Source: Deltaproteobacteria bacterium
GTDB lineage: Bacteria > Desulfobacterota > BSN033 > UBA1163
Length of the DNA stretch: 64,000 nt
Assembly: GCA_020059605.1 (NCBI GenBank)
Contig: JAGVBT010000009.1
Location: forward strand, 1 to 64,000
Reading direction: 5' to 3'
In this document: one piece after another, positions 43,601 to 52,764 of the stretch
Numbering within the stretch: the first letter of the stretch is position 1
Layout of the letters: the number at the start of each line of letters is the position of its first letter
Position numbers and translations under genes: made by a program
Notes under the pieces: model-generated
The model's database searches: none
What the model was told of the DNA's origin: nothing
The model's input: the letters and a program-made list of their open reading frames with translations, nothing else

Positions 43601-46455
43601 ATATCGCTCCTGTCCTTCTGGAAGAGTACCCCCAACTAAATGATGCTCAAAAGGCCATCATCGGCCACGGAAATGGACCGCTTCTTGTAATTGCTGGGCC
43701 TGGATCTGGAAAAACTTTCAGCTTAGTCCTCCGCGCTTTAAATCTGCTCCTCCTTCGGAAGACCCTTCCCCGTGAATTGGTCATCTGTACCTTTACTGAA
43801 AAGGCCGCTTTTGAATTACGTGATCGAATCTGTACCGTGGCGCGTAAAATCGAGTATAAGGAAGACCTCTCTGAATTGAGGGTTTCCACCATTCATGGTT
43901 TGTGTAATCGCTTCCTCATGGAGTACCGACATCACACTCAGTTAGGAAGCAACTACGAAACGCTTGATGAGCTGACTCAACTTCTATTCATTTTTGAACA
44001 CTTTGATGAAATCGTGGGGCCTGAGAAGGATGGCCAATTTCTGGGAAAATGGGCGACAAGGTGGACCGCCATTGAAGGGATAAGTGGTTACTTCAATAAA
44101 ATCACTGAAGAGCTTGTTGGCCCAAATGAAATGCTTAAGAATTCAAAACTATTTTTAAAACAGATTGCCGAGGCCTACCTCGCCTACCAGAGAACACTTC
44201 ATTCCAGTAACCGGCTTGACTTTGCTCACCAGCAGAAACTTCTGCACGATTTGCTTTTGGATCCTGAGATCAACGCGAAAATAGTGAAAGGGATCAAATA
44301 CATTCTGGTTGACGAATATCAAGATACTAATTACATTCAGGAGCAGATCCTGCTTAAACTTGCTGCCAATAACAATCTTTGCGTCGTTGGTGATGAAGAT
44401 CAGAGCCTTTATCGTTTCCGTGGGGCAACCGTCCGCAATATTCTGGAGTTCCCCAAGCAGGTCCCAACTTGTGCGATAGTAAAGCTAATCACTAACTACC
44501 GCTCGCACAAAGGTATTGTGAAGGCTTATAACCACTGGATGGCTTCTGCCGATTGGTCAAACCGAAATGGTCTGCCTTTCCGTTACGATAAGACCATAGA
44601 ACCCGACCCAAAAGCTGATCATCCGGATTATCCCGCTATTTTTTCCATTTGGGGAAGGAATAAGCAGGACGAGGCCGATCGTTTTGCCAACATGGTCGCT
44701 TTTCTTAAAGAGAATAGTGTCATTAAAGATTACAGCCAGGTCGCTCTGCTTCTGCATAGCGTGCGAAGCGAACACAGCGGGCACTATATTTCCGCCCTTG
44801 AAGCGAAAGGGATTAATGCTTTCTGCCCCCGCGCCCGAGCTTACTTTGATAATGAAGAAATCCAATTGGTGGTAGGGTGCTTCGCTCTTATCTTTGGTTA
44901 TTATGGAGAAGGAAGGGGGAATCTCAGCAGTCCAGTCCTTCAGAAGCTGGCTCATTATGTTGATGAGTGCATTATTGCCCTAGCACGACAATATAGCGCA
45001 CCACATCCGTTGTCCGTTGCACTGCAAGAATATGCGGGGGAAATCGGGAATTTGCGTCCGGGGGAGTCACTTGACCTCCGTCCCGCCGATTACTTTTATA
45101 GACTATTGGCCTTCGAACCTTTCTCACTTTTAGTAGGGAACGAGAATCGGGCTCGAAACCTTGCCATTTTTTCTCAGCTTTTGAATACTTTTCAGAATTA
45201 TTACCATTATACTGTCATAACCTTTCGGAATAGGGAGTACATTCGTTTCCATCTCTTCAACAGTTTCCTCCGGCTTCTATATGAGGGGGGGATCAACGAG
45301 TATGAGGATCCAGACCAGCCTTTCCCAAAAGGCCATGTCCAGATCATGACCATTCATCAGGCCAAGGGGCTGGAATTCTCGGTCGTTACTGTAGGATCAC
45401 TGGACAAACAGCTTTCTACGAGCAAAATGATAGATCGTGATTTGGAGCCACATTATCACCGGCCTGCATTCGAGCCAGAAAATAGAGTTACTCATTTCGA
45501 CCGTATGCGCCTCCACTATGTCGCTTTTTCACGAGCTGAGAAAATTCTTGTCTTAACGAGTAACTCTCAACCAAAAGACTACTTTGCTCCTATCTGGCAA
45601 AGTCTGCCCCAGTGGCCCTATGTTCAACGGGACCTCCTTGTTGCCCAGAATTTTAGCCCGAAAGAACGAATACCCCTTAAGCGATCTTTCAGTTTCACTG
45701 GTGATATTAAAGTTTATGAAACATGCCCGCGGCAATATCAATTCTTTCGAGAGTACGACTTTACTCCTTCTCGATCAGCGGTTATCTTTTTTGGCCTCCT
45801 CGTTCATCAGACCATTGAAGAAATCCATCGCCTAATTCTCGATGGTCAGATGAAGGCCCTGAATGAGAAACGAATTCGAGGATTGTTTGATCGCACTTTT
45901 AATTTCCTTACACTTTCGGATGTCCGGCCAATCGGCCAGATGGCAAAAGAGGCCGCTTTCAAACAGGTGATAAATTACTTTGAGCAAAATAGGGAAGAGA
46001 TGCAGAGGGTAATTGCGACAGAAGTGGATGTTTCGGTTGAACTCGATAATTACATACTAACCGGCAAGGTGGATCTGTTGCTGGGAGGAGACGGCAAGCT
46101 TGAACTTCTGGACTTCAAAACTGCGGAACGTCCTACCGATTCCCCGGAACTCATTGCTGCTTATGGACGGCAGCTTTGCACCTATGCTCACATTCTTGAG
46201 CGTAGACACAAGAAGAGACCAGAGCGACTCTTCGTTTACTGGACGGCTGAGCCAGAAAAGAAGGAAGCCCTGATGGCGTTCCCGTACCAGCCTAAGCTTG
46301 TAAAAGAGGCAGGCATGTATTTTGATCAAGTAGTGAATAAGATCCTTCAAAAGGATTTTGGCATTCCCAAAATACCCGAGGCGAAAATCTGTAAGGAATG
46401 CGATATTCGGGCCTACTGTAGAACCAAGGGGGAATCCCATGGCTCTCAATCTTAA
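43597..46455 (+). CDS. UvrD/PcrA-type SF1 helicase fused to RecB-like FeS nuclease
   Basis: 952 residues from GTG 43597. SF1A motifs: Q-motif LNDAQKAII, Walker A AGPGSGKT (33-40), TFTEKAAFELRDR, STIHGLCNRF, Walker B VDEYQDTN, VVGDEDQSLYRFRGA, TIHQAKGLEFSVV and YVAFSRAEKILVL. The last 230 residues are a PD-(D/E)xK nuclease. KVYETCPRQYQFF gives the first Cys, LLDFKTAERP the catalytic Asp and Lys, and AKICKECDIRAYC the last three Cys of a Cas4/AddB-like [4Fe-4S] cluster. It likely unwinds and cuts DNA. It overlaps radC upstream and the GHKL ATPase gene downstream by 17 nt. Confidence 0.92.
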   Translation: MNIAPVLLEEYPQLNDAQKAIIGHGNGPLLVIAGPGSGKTFSLVLRALNLLLLRKTLPRELVICTFTEKAAFELRDRICTVARKIEYKEDLSELRVSTIHGLCNRFLMEYRHHTQLGSNYETLDELTQLLFIFEHFDEIVGPEKDGQFLGKWATRWTAIEGISGYFNKITEELVGPNEMLKNSKLFLKQIAEAYLAYQRTLHSSNRLDFAHQQKLLHDLLLDPEINAKIVKGIKYILVDEYQDTNYIQEQILLKLAANNNLCVVGDEDQSLYRFRGATVRNILEFPKQVPTCAIVKLITNYRSHKGIVKAYNHWMASADWSNRNGLPFRYDKTIEPDPKADHPDYPAIFSIWGRNKQDEADRFANMVAFLKENSVIKDYSQVALLLHSVRSEHSGHYISALEAKGINAFCPRARAYFDNEEIQLVVGCFALIFGYYGEGRGNLSSPVLQKLAHYVDECIIALARQYSAPHPLSVALQEYAGEIGNLRPGESLDLRPADYFYRLLAFEPFSLLVGNENRARNLAIFSQLLNTFQNYYHYTVITFRNREYIRFHLFNSFLRLLYEGGINEYEDPDQPFPKGHVQIMTIHQAKGLEFSVVTVGSLDKQLSTSKMIDRDLEPHYHRPAFEPENRVTHFDRMRLHYVAFSRAEKILVLTSNSQPKDYFAPIWQSLPQWPYVQRDLLVAQNFSPKERIPLKRSFSFTGDIKVYETCPRQYQFFREYDFTPSRSAVIFFGLLVHQTIEEIHRLILDGQMKALNEKRIRGLFDRTFNFLTLSDVRPIGQMAKEAAFKQVINYFEQNREEMQRVIATEVDVSVELDNYILTGKVDLLLGGDGKLELLDFKTAERPTDSPELIAAYGRQLCTYAHILERRHKKRPERLFVYWTAEPEKKEALMAFPYQPKLVKEAGMYFDQVVNKILQKDFGIPKIPEAKICKECDIRAYCRTKGESHGSQS

Positions 46456-49400
46456 GAACCAAGCTAATGGCCATTATCTCTCACGAGGAACTGATCATCT
46501 TGGGCTCCTCGGGGCCAAATTAAGAGACCTTCGCGGTTTTGCAACCCTAGGATACGAACTTATTCAAAATGCTGATGATGCTTTTAGGGATACGGAGGAC
46601 GCAATTGGAGCTACCGAAATATCCTTCGATGTTAGGAAGGACGCTCTGATCGTAGACAACAATGGCGTTTTTAGCGATTGTGGACAGGTTGAAGATCCAT
46701 TGTGCCCCTGGAAAGAGGATCCAAAGTTAAAACATCGGTGTGACTTTCATCGCTTTCGCCTAGTCGCCAGCGGAGACAAACGTGAACAAATTGGAACGAC
46801 GGGAGCATTCGGCATAGGTTTCATTGCTGTTTATCAAATAACTGACTGGCCGGAGCTAATTTCCAGGGGTCGCCACTGGGTTCTTGAAGAGGACCAACCT
46901 GAAGAACGGCGGATAAAGGTTTGCTCTGGTTGTAGTTTATGCCAGGGTTCGGAGGTTCCGGGAACACGGTTTATACTCCCTTGGGCACAAAATCCAGAGA
47001 GTTTTTTAAGGAAGGCACTTCGTGCCGAAATTATCTCTCGTGACGATCCTACTAAGTTAATTCAAGAATTGGAAAAGACCTTCCCAACCGCAATCCTTTT
47101 CTTAAAGCATCTAAATCGGATAGATATTAGAAAAGATGGCAAGCTTTGGAGACGAATTGAACGTATTGAAGATGGAGACGACTTAATCATAAATGACGGA
47201 ATCAAAGATCAAATATGGCATTTGTTCCGTGGCGACTTCAGAAAGGAAGCTGATCAACTAATTAATATTCATCAAGGCCGCATTGAACCAAAGAGGTCGC
47301 CCTCTGTTACTTTAGCCATACCCGCCGCTCCCTTGGATAAAGGCCTCTTGTGCGCAGTGTTACCAACTCAACACGAGACCGGTCTTCCATTCCATATAAA
47401 TGCTGATTTTTTCCCGTCATCCGATCGAAAGAAGATCATTTTTGAATCCGACTATCAATCAGAATGGAATCGCGCGGCAATCAAAGCTGGCGCCGAAATC
47501 TTTCAAATCTCCTTGGATCGACTTAGAAATCTTCTGGACCATAAACGACTGTGGAAAATAATTGATTCAATACGGAAAGTCGCCTCGGAGGCGGAGAAGG
47601 GCCAAGGAGAAAGATCATTTAGTTATTTTTGGGAGAAGGCGTCCAACAATATTGGAAAGAAGCAGATCTTTTATACAACGCGGAATGAATGGAGAACTGC
47701 ATCGGAAGTTTTGCTTTTCTCTGAACCGGAGGAGGAAGAGGCTATCCCCCTTTGTGAAGGGATGGGGGTTTCACTTGTTCATACTGATCTACGGCCTTAT
47801 TTCAGTTTGCTTCGCTCTATCGAGATAGGGGTCCAATTACTCGATATTCCCCATATCACAGAGGGCTTAAGAAAGTTTGGGCTTAATAAGCGGGTTGACT
47901 TATCCCGGCTCCCAGGTCTGTTGCGCAAAGAGACACAATGTCAAATTCTCTGGCGTGAATTAGCGGTTCTTCTTAAGAGGCGTCGAAATTATCAGGAACA
48001 ACAACGGCTGGAGCGAGATCTTTCGGCTTGTTCGATTGCTCTGGGGCGAGACATGGCACTCTGGCCATGTCAAGAAATTTATCAAGCAGATGAAAGTACG
48101 ATAGACCTCTTCAGCAAAATTGATTCGGGAATTCCTTTTTTGAAAGACCCAGGTGAGGAGGGTGAGTGTATCAAAAAGCTTTGCAAAACGTTCTCAGCCT
48201 CTGCAGCCATTCAAATCCTGTCAAAATTTAGTGGAATCGATTTCGAAAAAGCAAAGGAAGAAGGAAGGCTTGATCCCGCGCGATTAATCCGCTGGTTCGA
48301 AGGCCGGCAAGGAGAGATTCTCAACTCCTTGGACCTAAAGCGTGCCCTTTCAGATTTGCCTATCTTCCCAACTTCATTAGGCCTCAAGTCTCTGTCAGCA
48401 CTAGCTCTCCCAGGTGATTTCAATGATCTCATAGGCATCATTGATCTTGTCGACATTAGCATCCTCGACGGTCGCCGAGAATTCTTACGAGACTTAGGTG
48501 CAAGAGAGCTAACCTTTCAGCAGTATGTTTCCAGCTACATTCCTCTCGCTTTCAACAATTCCGGTGTTCCACCCGAAAAGAAACATGCGGTTGTCCGCTT
48601 AGTGGCAGAACAACTTGGTAAGATTCGAGATTTTCCGGATATCCAGGAGAATTTAACTGGCATAGATATCATTGAATGTGACGACGGCAATTTTCGGAAA
48701 CCCAACGATGCCTACCTAACTCCTCAAGTAAAAGAGATCCTTGGCTCTGATATACCAATAGCCGTAATTCCTAAAGAAAATCCAGAATCGATTCGCGAGT
48801 TTTATCGGTGGCTTGGTGTATCGGAAAAACCTCACCCGTCTGATATATTGATGAGAATAGACCGCATAATCAGGAATTCACCATCAACCGATGGGGTTAA
48901 GGACATCCAGATTATAGTTTCCCATCTCGGAGAGCGATTTCGGGAGGATACTTTTCCAAGAGAGGTAATGTCTCCATTACGTTCGATGGCATGGCTGCCC
49001 GTCAGAGGTGATTTAGATCAATGGTTCGCACCTAACAAAGTCTATGCTGATTTTCAGAGTTATCTTTTTGAGACTCAGGGAACATTTCTTGATTTACCTC
49101 ACAAGGTACAAACCTCTTGTGTGAACCTTTTTCAGTTCTTGGGTATCAACGATAAGCCAACACCATCCCATGTAGTCGCGCATCTTATCAAATGCATGGA
49201 ACTGAACGAACCTGTTAATAAGGAAGTGTACAGATTTCTAAACGACAATTGTCAGGATAAGACCATTGCTCCACTAAGACATAAAGCCTGCCTTCTTCTG
49301 CCATCAGGCATATATGTCAAACCATCAGAAGTATTTTGGAGCGATCATCCTTTTGGAGGATTCAGATATAAGCTATCGCCGGATTTGCGGAGTTACGGAA

Positions 49401-50881
49401 GCTTGTTTGCGGCTCTTCAGGTAAGAGAAAATCCTGATCAGCATGATGCTATTGAAGTCATAATGGAAATCTCCTCAATATATGGGTCGGCAAATGATAA
49501 GCTGGATGATGATGCCTACACTATATTGATTAACTGCTGGCAAATGCTTAGCAGGACATGGGAGGAAAAGGATCCGGATCCAAGCGATCTGGAGGAATTC
49601 CGAGATCGAAAGGTCATTCCTGATATTCGACATGTACTAAACCCTCCGGATTGGATATTTTTTGAAGATCGGGCCGGACTTCCCGCCAAATTTGGCGATT
49701 ATCTCAAGAATAATGTTATCCCAAAGCCACAGACTGCATGGAGAGCTATGGCTGCGGCGGGAGTTCGAACACTTAGTAATGCTGTAAAAGCGAACATGGT
49801 AGAGTGCGAGGACCCAATAGAAGATGACCTGGTGCTCAACCGTTTATTGGAGCGACGGAGGTTACTTGCCAGAATTTTTGAGACACAAAAAGGAGAGATG
49901 ATTCCCAAATATGAGATCCTTGACAAATTGAGAGTTGTTTCTGCAAAAGAGATCAAGATTCAATACATATTAAACATTTTTAAAAAAGAGCTTAGTAGTG
50001 CAGTAGAGCCTGTCCCGTCACATTTTAGCATTGATGATCTAACGTTGTACTTAGTGAAGCGAAACGGCGGTGTCCCCTGGGCTGCTATGGGAAGAGAACT
50101 GGCGTTGGCGTTGTGTCCATATGGTGAGCCAGGTCAGTTTGCGTCGGGAATAAAGGAGGTTCTCTCTGCTGAGACTCAAGAAAATGCCAACAGACTTCTA
50201 GATGAATTGGGATTTCCGCTTGTAGAATCCTCGCCCCCCCCGATAGGGGATGGAGGTTATGTAAAAGAATTGGGTGGGGGCGAAAAACCTGATGGAGGAT
50301 TAGAACCGTTAACTCCTGGGGAGGCAATTGAGAAAATGCTAGGCGGCGTACCCCCTCGACCTTCTGGTATGCCGGAAGAATTGGACAAGTTAAGTGGTGG
50401 ACCTGATTTAGGTCAAGGTACTGATCATAAACGGAAAAAACAGCGGGGAAAACTTCGAACTTATGTCTCTACTGAAGGGGCAGAAAAGGAAGGTAGCGTG
50501 GATCACCCTGATGAAAGAGACCCAGTCGACAGACATGGTGTGAATCACGTTTTGGAATACGAACGTGATCGCGGCAGATATCCGGAAGAGAAGCCATTTC
50601 ATTTTCCTGGTTATGATATCGAGTCGAAGGATTCAAATGGGAATATCGTGAGGTATATTGAGGTTAAAGCAACCTCGGGTGAGTGGGGGTCCCTTGGAGC
50701 TGCTCTATCTAAGCCTCAATTCACCAGAGCCATGGAACTGGGAGATAAATACTGGTTGTATGTCGTCGAATGTGCTGGGCAAGAAACTTATCGAATCTAT
50801 CGTATACAAGATCCGGCGGTTCGGGTAAACCAATATATTTATGACGATGGGTGGAAGGTACTGAAAGAAGAAGAAGATTGA
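46439..50881 (+). CDS. Giant sacsin-like GHKL ATPase with C-terminal DUF3883 domain
   Basis: 1480 residues from ATG 46439 (MALNLKNQANG), with a G-rich site upstream, inside the helicase end. The N-terminal HSP90/sacsin-type ATPase has the N-box GYELIQNADDAF, G1 IVDNNGVF and G2 GTTGAFGIGFIAVYQI. Unusual is a Cys-rich insertion CSGCSLCQGSEVPGTRF. About 1000 residues of unassigned helical/beta sequence follow. The C-terminus (from about 1375) has HVLEYERDRGRYPEE, GYDIESKD, YIEVKATSG and LYVVECAG, the DUF3883 domain, a putative restriction-fold nuclease or DNA-binding unit. MORC/sacsin-like GHKL ATPases are known from restriction-type operons, and its place between helicase and type III R-M genes fits. 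Confidence 0.85.
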   Translation: MALNLKNQANGHYLSRGTDHLGLLGAKLRDLRGFATLGYELIQNADDAFRDTEDAIGATEISFDVRKDALIVDNNGVFSDCGQVEDPLCPWKEDPKLKHRCDFHRFRLVASGDKREQIGTTGAFGIGFIAVYQITDWPELISRGRHWVLEEDQPEERRIKVCSGCSLCQGSEVPGTRFILPWAQNPESFLRKALRAEIISRDDPTKLIQELEKTFPTAILFLKHLNRIDIRKDGKLWRRIERIEDGDDLIINDGIKDQIWHLFRGDFRKEADQLINIHQGRIEPKRSPSVTLAIPAAPLDKGLLCAVLPTQHETGLPFHINADFFPSSDRKKIIFESDYQSEWNRAAIKAGAEIFQISLDRLRNLLDHKRLWKIIDSIRKVASEAEKGQGERSFSYFWEKASNNIGKKQIFYTTRNEWRTASEVLLFSEPEEEEAIPLCEGMGVSLVHTDLRPYFSLLRSIEIGVQLLDIPHITEGLRKFGLNKRVDLSRLPGLLRKETQCQILWRELAVLLKRRRNYQEQQRLERDLSACSIALGRDMALWPCQEIYQADESTIDLFSKIDSGIPFLKDPGEEGECIKKLCKTFSASAAIQILSKFSGIDFEKAKEEGRLDPARLIRWFEGRQGEILNSLDLKRALSDLPIFPTSLGLKSLSALALPGDFNDLIGIIDLVDISILDGRREFLRDLGARELTFQQYVSSYIPLAFNNSGVPPEKKHAVVRLVAEQLGKIRDFPDIQENLTGIDIIECDDGNFRKPNDAYLTPQVKEILGSDIPIAVIPKENPESIREFYRWLGVSEKPHPSDILMRIDRIIRNSPSTDGVKDIQIIVSHLGERFREDTFPREVMSPLRSMAWLPVRGDLDQWFAPNKVYADFQSYLFETQGTFLDLPHKVQTSCVNLFQFLGINDKPTPSHVVAHLIKCMELNEPVNKEVYRFLNDNCQDKTIAPLRHKACLLLPSGIYVKPSEVFWSDHPFGGFRYKLSPDLRSYGSLFAALQVRENPDQHDAIEVIMEISSIYGSANDKLDDDAYTILINCWQMLSRTWEEKDPDPSDLEEFRDRKVIPDIRHVLNPPDWIFFEDRAGLPAKFGDYLKNNVIPKPQTAWRAMAAAGVRTLSNAVKANMVECEDPIEDDLVLNRLLERRRLLARIFETQKGEMIPKYEILDKLRVVSAKEIKIQYILNIFKKELSSAVEPVPSHFSIDDLTLYLVKRNGGVPWAAMGRELALALCPYGEPGQFASGIKEVLSAETQENANRLLDELGFPLVESSPPPIGDGGYVKELGGGEKPDGGLEPLTPGEAIEKMLGGVPPRPSGMPEELDKLSGGPDLGQGTDHKRKKQRGKLRTYVSTEGAEKEGSVDHPDERDPVDRHGVNHVLEYERDRGRYPEEKPFHFPGYDIESKDSNGNIVRYIEVKATSGEWGSLGAALSKPQFTRAMELGDKYWLYVVECAGQETYRIYRIQDPAVRVNQYIYDDGWKVLKEEED

Positions 50882-50899
50882 TTAAGTAACAAATCATTA

Positions 50900-52762
50900 A
50901 TGGAGACTATGATGCGAAAAATTGAAATTACCAAGACCGAACTTGTCTGGCCAGGCAAGTACAACGAGAACGCTACTCTCAAGGAGGTGCCACGTGTCAG
51001 CCTCCCCTTTCAGGTCATCGAGACTGTCAACGAGAGCCGAGCGACGCGCGAAACGGAGAAAAAGCGCCAGCCCACACTCTTCGATATTTATGAGGGTAAA
51101 GAAGGTGACACTTTTGAAGAAGGTTGGAAGAACAAGCTTATCTGGGGAGATAACCTGCTGGTAATGGGTTCGCTCCTAGAAAGATTTGCAGGTAAGATCG
51201 ATCTTATCTATATCGATCCACCGTTCGCAACAGGAGCAGATTTCTCTTTTGTCACGCAAATCGGTGATGGTGATCTCGAAATAACGAAGGAGCAATCCAT
51301 CATAGAAGAAAAGGCTTATAGAGATACATGGGGGTTGGGAATAGATTCTTATCTGAATATGATGAGATCGCGCATGGAAATAATGCATGACTTACTCGCT
51401 CCGAATGGAACAATATATGTCCATATTGATTGGACAGTTGGTCATTATCTAAAGCTTGTGCTTGATGAGATTTTTGGTGAACAGAACTTTCGGAACGAAA
51501 TTATCTGGTTTTACACTAATAAGCTTGGAACCGGTGGCAATACTTTCGACAAACATCATGACATTTTACTCGTTTATGTAAATGGTCCAAAATGGACCCA
51601 CAACCCTTTAATGAGGCCGGTGAAAGTGCAAAAATTGCAACCTGTAACAAAGAAGATTGAAGGTGAGCGAGTATGGCTTCGAGATGAGAATGGTAAGAGA
51701 TTATATGAAATGAGTAAGTCGGAAACTAAAATAGGCGATGTATGGGAGATTCCATATATAAATCCGGTTGCCTCTGAGCGGCTGGGATATGCAACTCAGA
51801 AACCTGAAGCCCTTCTTGATTACGTCATACGAGCATCAAGCGACAAAGGAGAATTAGTCGCTGATTTCTTTTGTGGTTCTGGAACTACACTTGCCGTTGC
51901 CGAAAATTTGGGCCGCCGCTGGATCGGTTGTGATCTGGGGAGGTATGCTATCCATATCACTCGCAAGCGACTTCTTGGTGTCGAAAGTTGCAGACCTTTT
52001 GAAATCCTTAATCTCGGTAAATACGAACGACAATACTGGCAGGGGGTAACTTTTGGTAATAATACTAAGACCATAACAGAACAGGCCCTTTATGAGTACC
52101 TAGCTTTTATGCTTAAGCTTTATGGGGCCCAGCCGGTGGCAGGGCTTGTACATCTTCATGGCAAGAAAGGCAAGGCCATGGCTCATATTGGGGCAGTGGA
52201 TGCACCAGTGACAATTGATGAAATCAGTGCTGCTGTTGGCGAGTGTGTCCAGCTTAAACAGAGCGAACTCCATATACTCGGATGGGAATGGGAAATGGGG
52301 CTCTACGACCTGATGGTGACGGAAGCGAAGAAGCAAGGAGTGAAACTACTTCTTTTGCAAATCCCGCGAGAAGTCATGGAACAGCAGGCCGTGGATAAAG
52401 GGGATATAAAATTCTTCGAACTTGCCTACCTCGAAGTTCAAATCAAGACTCTAAAGAAGATGGCCGCACAAGTCATCTTGAAGGATTTTGTGATTCCTAA
52501 CACTGAACTGATTCCAGAAGAGGTGCGTGACAAGGTAAAAAAATGGTCCGACTATATCGATTACTGGGCTGTCGACTGGGATTTTCAGAGCGATACCTTC
52601 ATGCAGGGCTGGGTGACTTACCGTACGCGAAAAGACAGAACACTCGTCCTGACCTCCGATCCGCATCCGTACGAAAAACCCGGGAAGTATCGGGTCCTTG
52701 TTAAGGTAGTTGATATCTTTGGAAATGACACTTCTCAGGCTTTTGATGTCGAGGTTAAATAG
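50900..52762 (+). CDS. mod: Type III restriction-modification DNA methyltransferase (Mod)
   Basis: About 620 residues from ATG 50900; ATG 50912 (MRKIEITKT), with GGAG ahead, is an equally good start. The catalytic motif IV IYIDPPFATGADF is at about residue 105, and the SAM motif I VADFFCGSGTTLAVAENLGRR comes later: beta-class order for N6-adenine methylation. The middle holds the target-recognition region (GNTFDKHHDILLVYVNG). The end HPYEKPGKYRVLVKVVDIFG is a PKD-like beta-sandwich. It stands 18 nt after the GHKL gene and 2 nt before Res. Confidence 0.93.
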   Translation: METMMRKIEITKTELVWPGKYNENATLKEVPRVSLPFQVIETVNESRATRETEKKRQPTLFDIYEGKEGDTFEEGWKNKLIWGDNLLVMGSLLERFAGKIDLIYIDPPFATGADFSFVTQIGDGDLEITKEQSIIEEKAYRDTWGLGIDSYLNMMRSRMEIMHDLLAPNGTIYVHIDWTVGHYLKLVLDEIFGEQNFRNEIIWFYTNKLGTGGNTFDKHHDILLVYVNGPKWTHNPLMRPVKVQKLQPVTKKIEGERVWLRDENGKRLYEMSKSETKIGDVWEIPYINPVASERLGYATQKPEALLDYVIRASSDKGELVADFFCGSGTTLAVAENLGRRWIGCDLGRYAIHITRKRLLGVESCRPFEILNLGKYERQYWQGVTFGNNTKTITEQALYEYLAFMLKLYGAQPVAGLVHLHGKKGKAMAHIGAVDAPVTIDEISAAVGECVQLKQSELHILGWEWEMGLYDLMVTEAKKQGVKLLLLQIPREVMEQQAVDKGDIKFFELAYLEVQIKTLKKMAAQVILKDFVIPNTELIPEEVRDKVKKWSDYIDYWAVDWDFQSDTFMQGWVTYRTRKDRTLVLTSDPHPYEKPGKYRVLVKVVDIFGNDTSQAFDVEVK

Positions 52763-52764
52763 CT

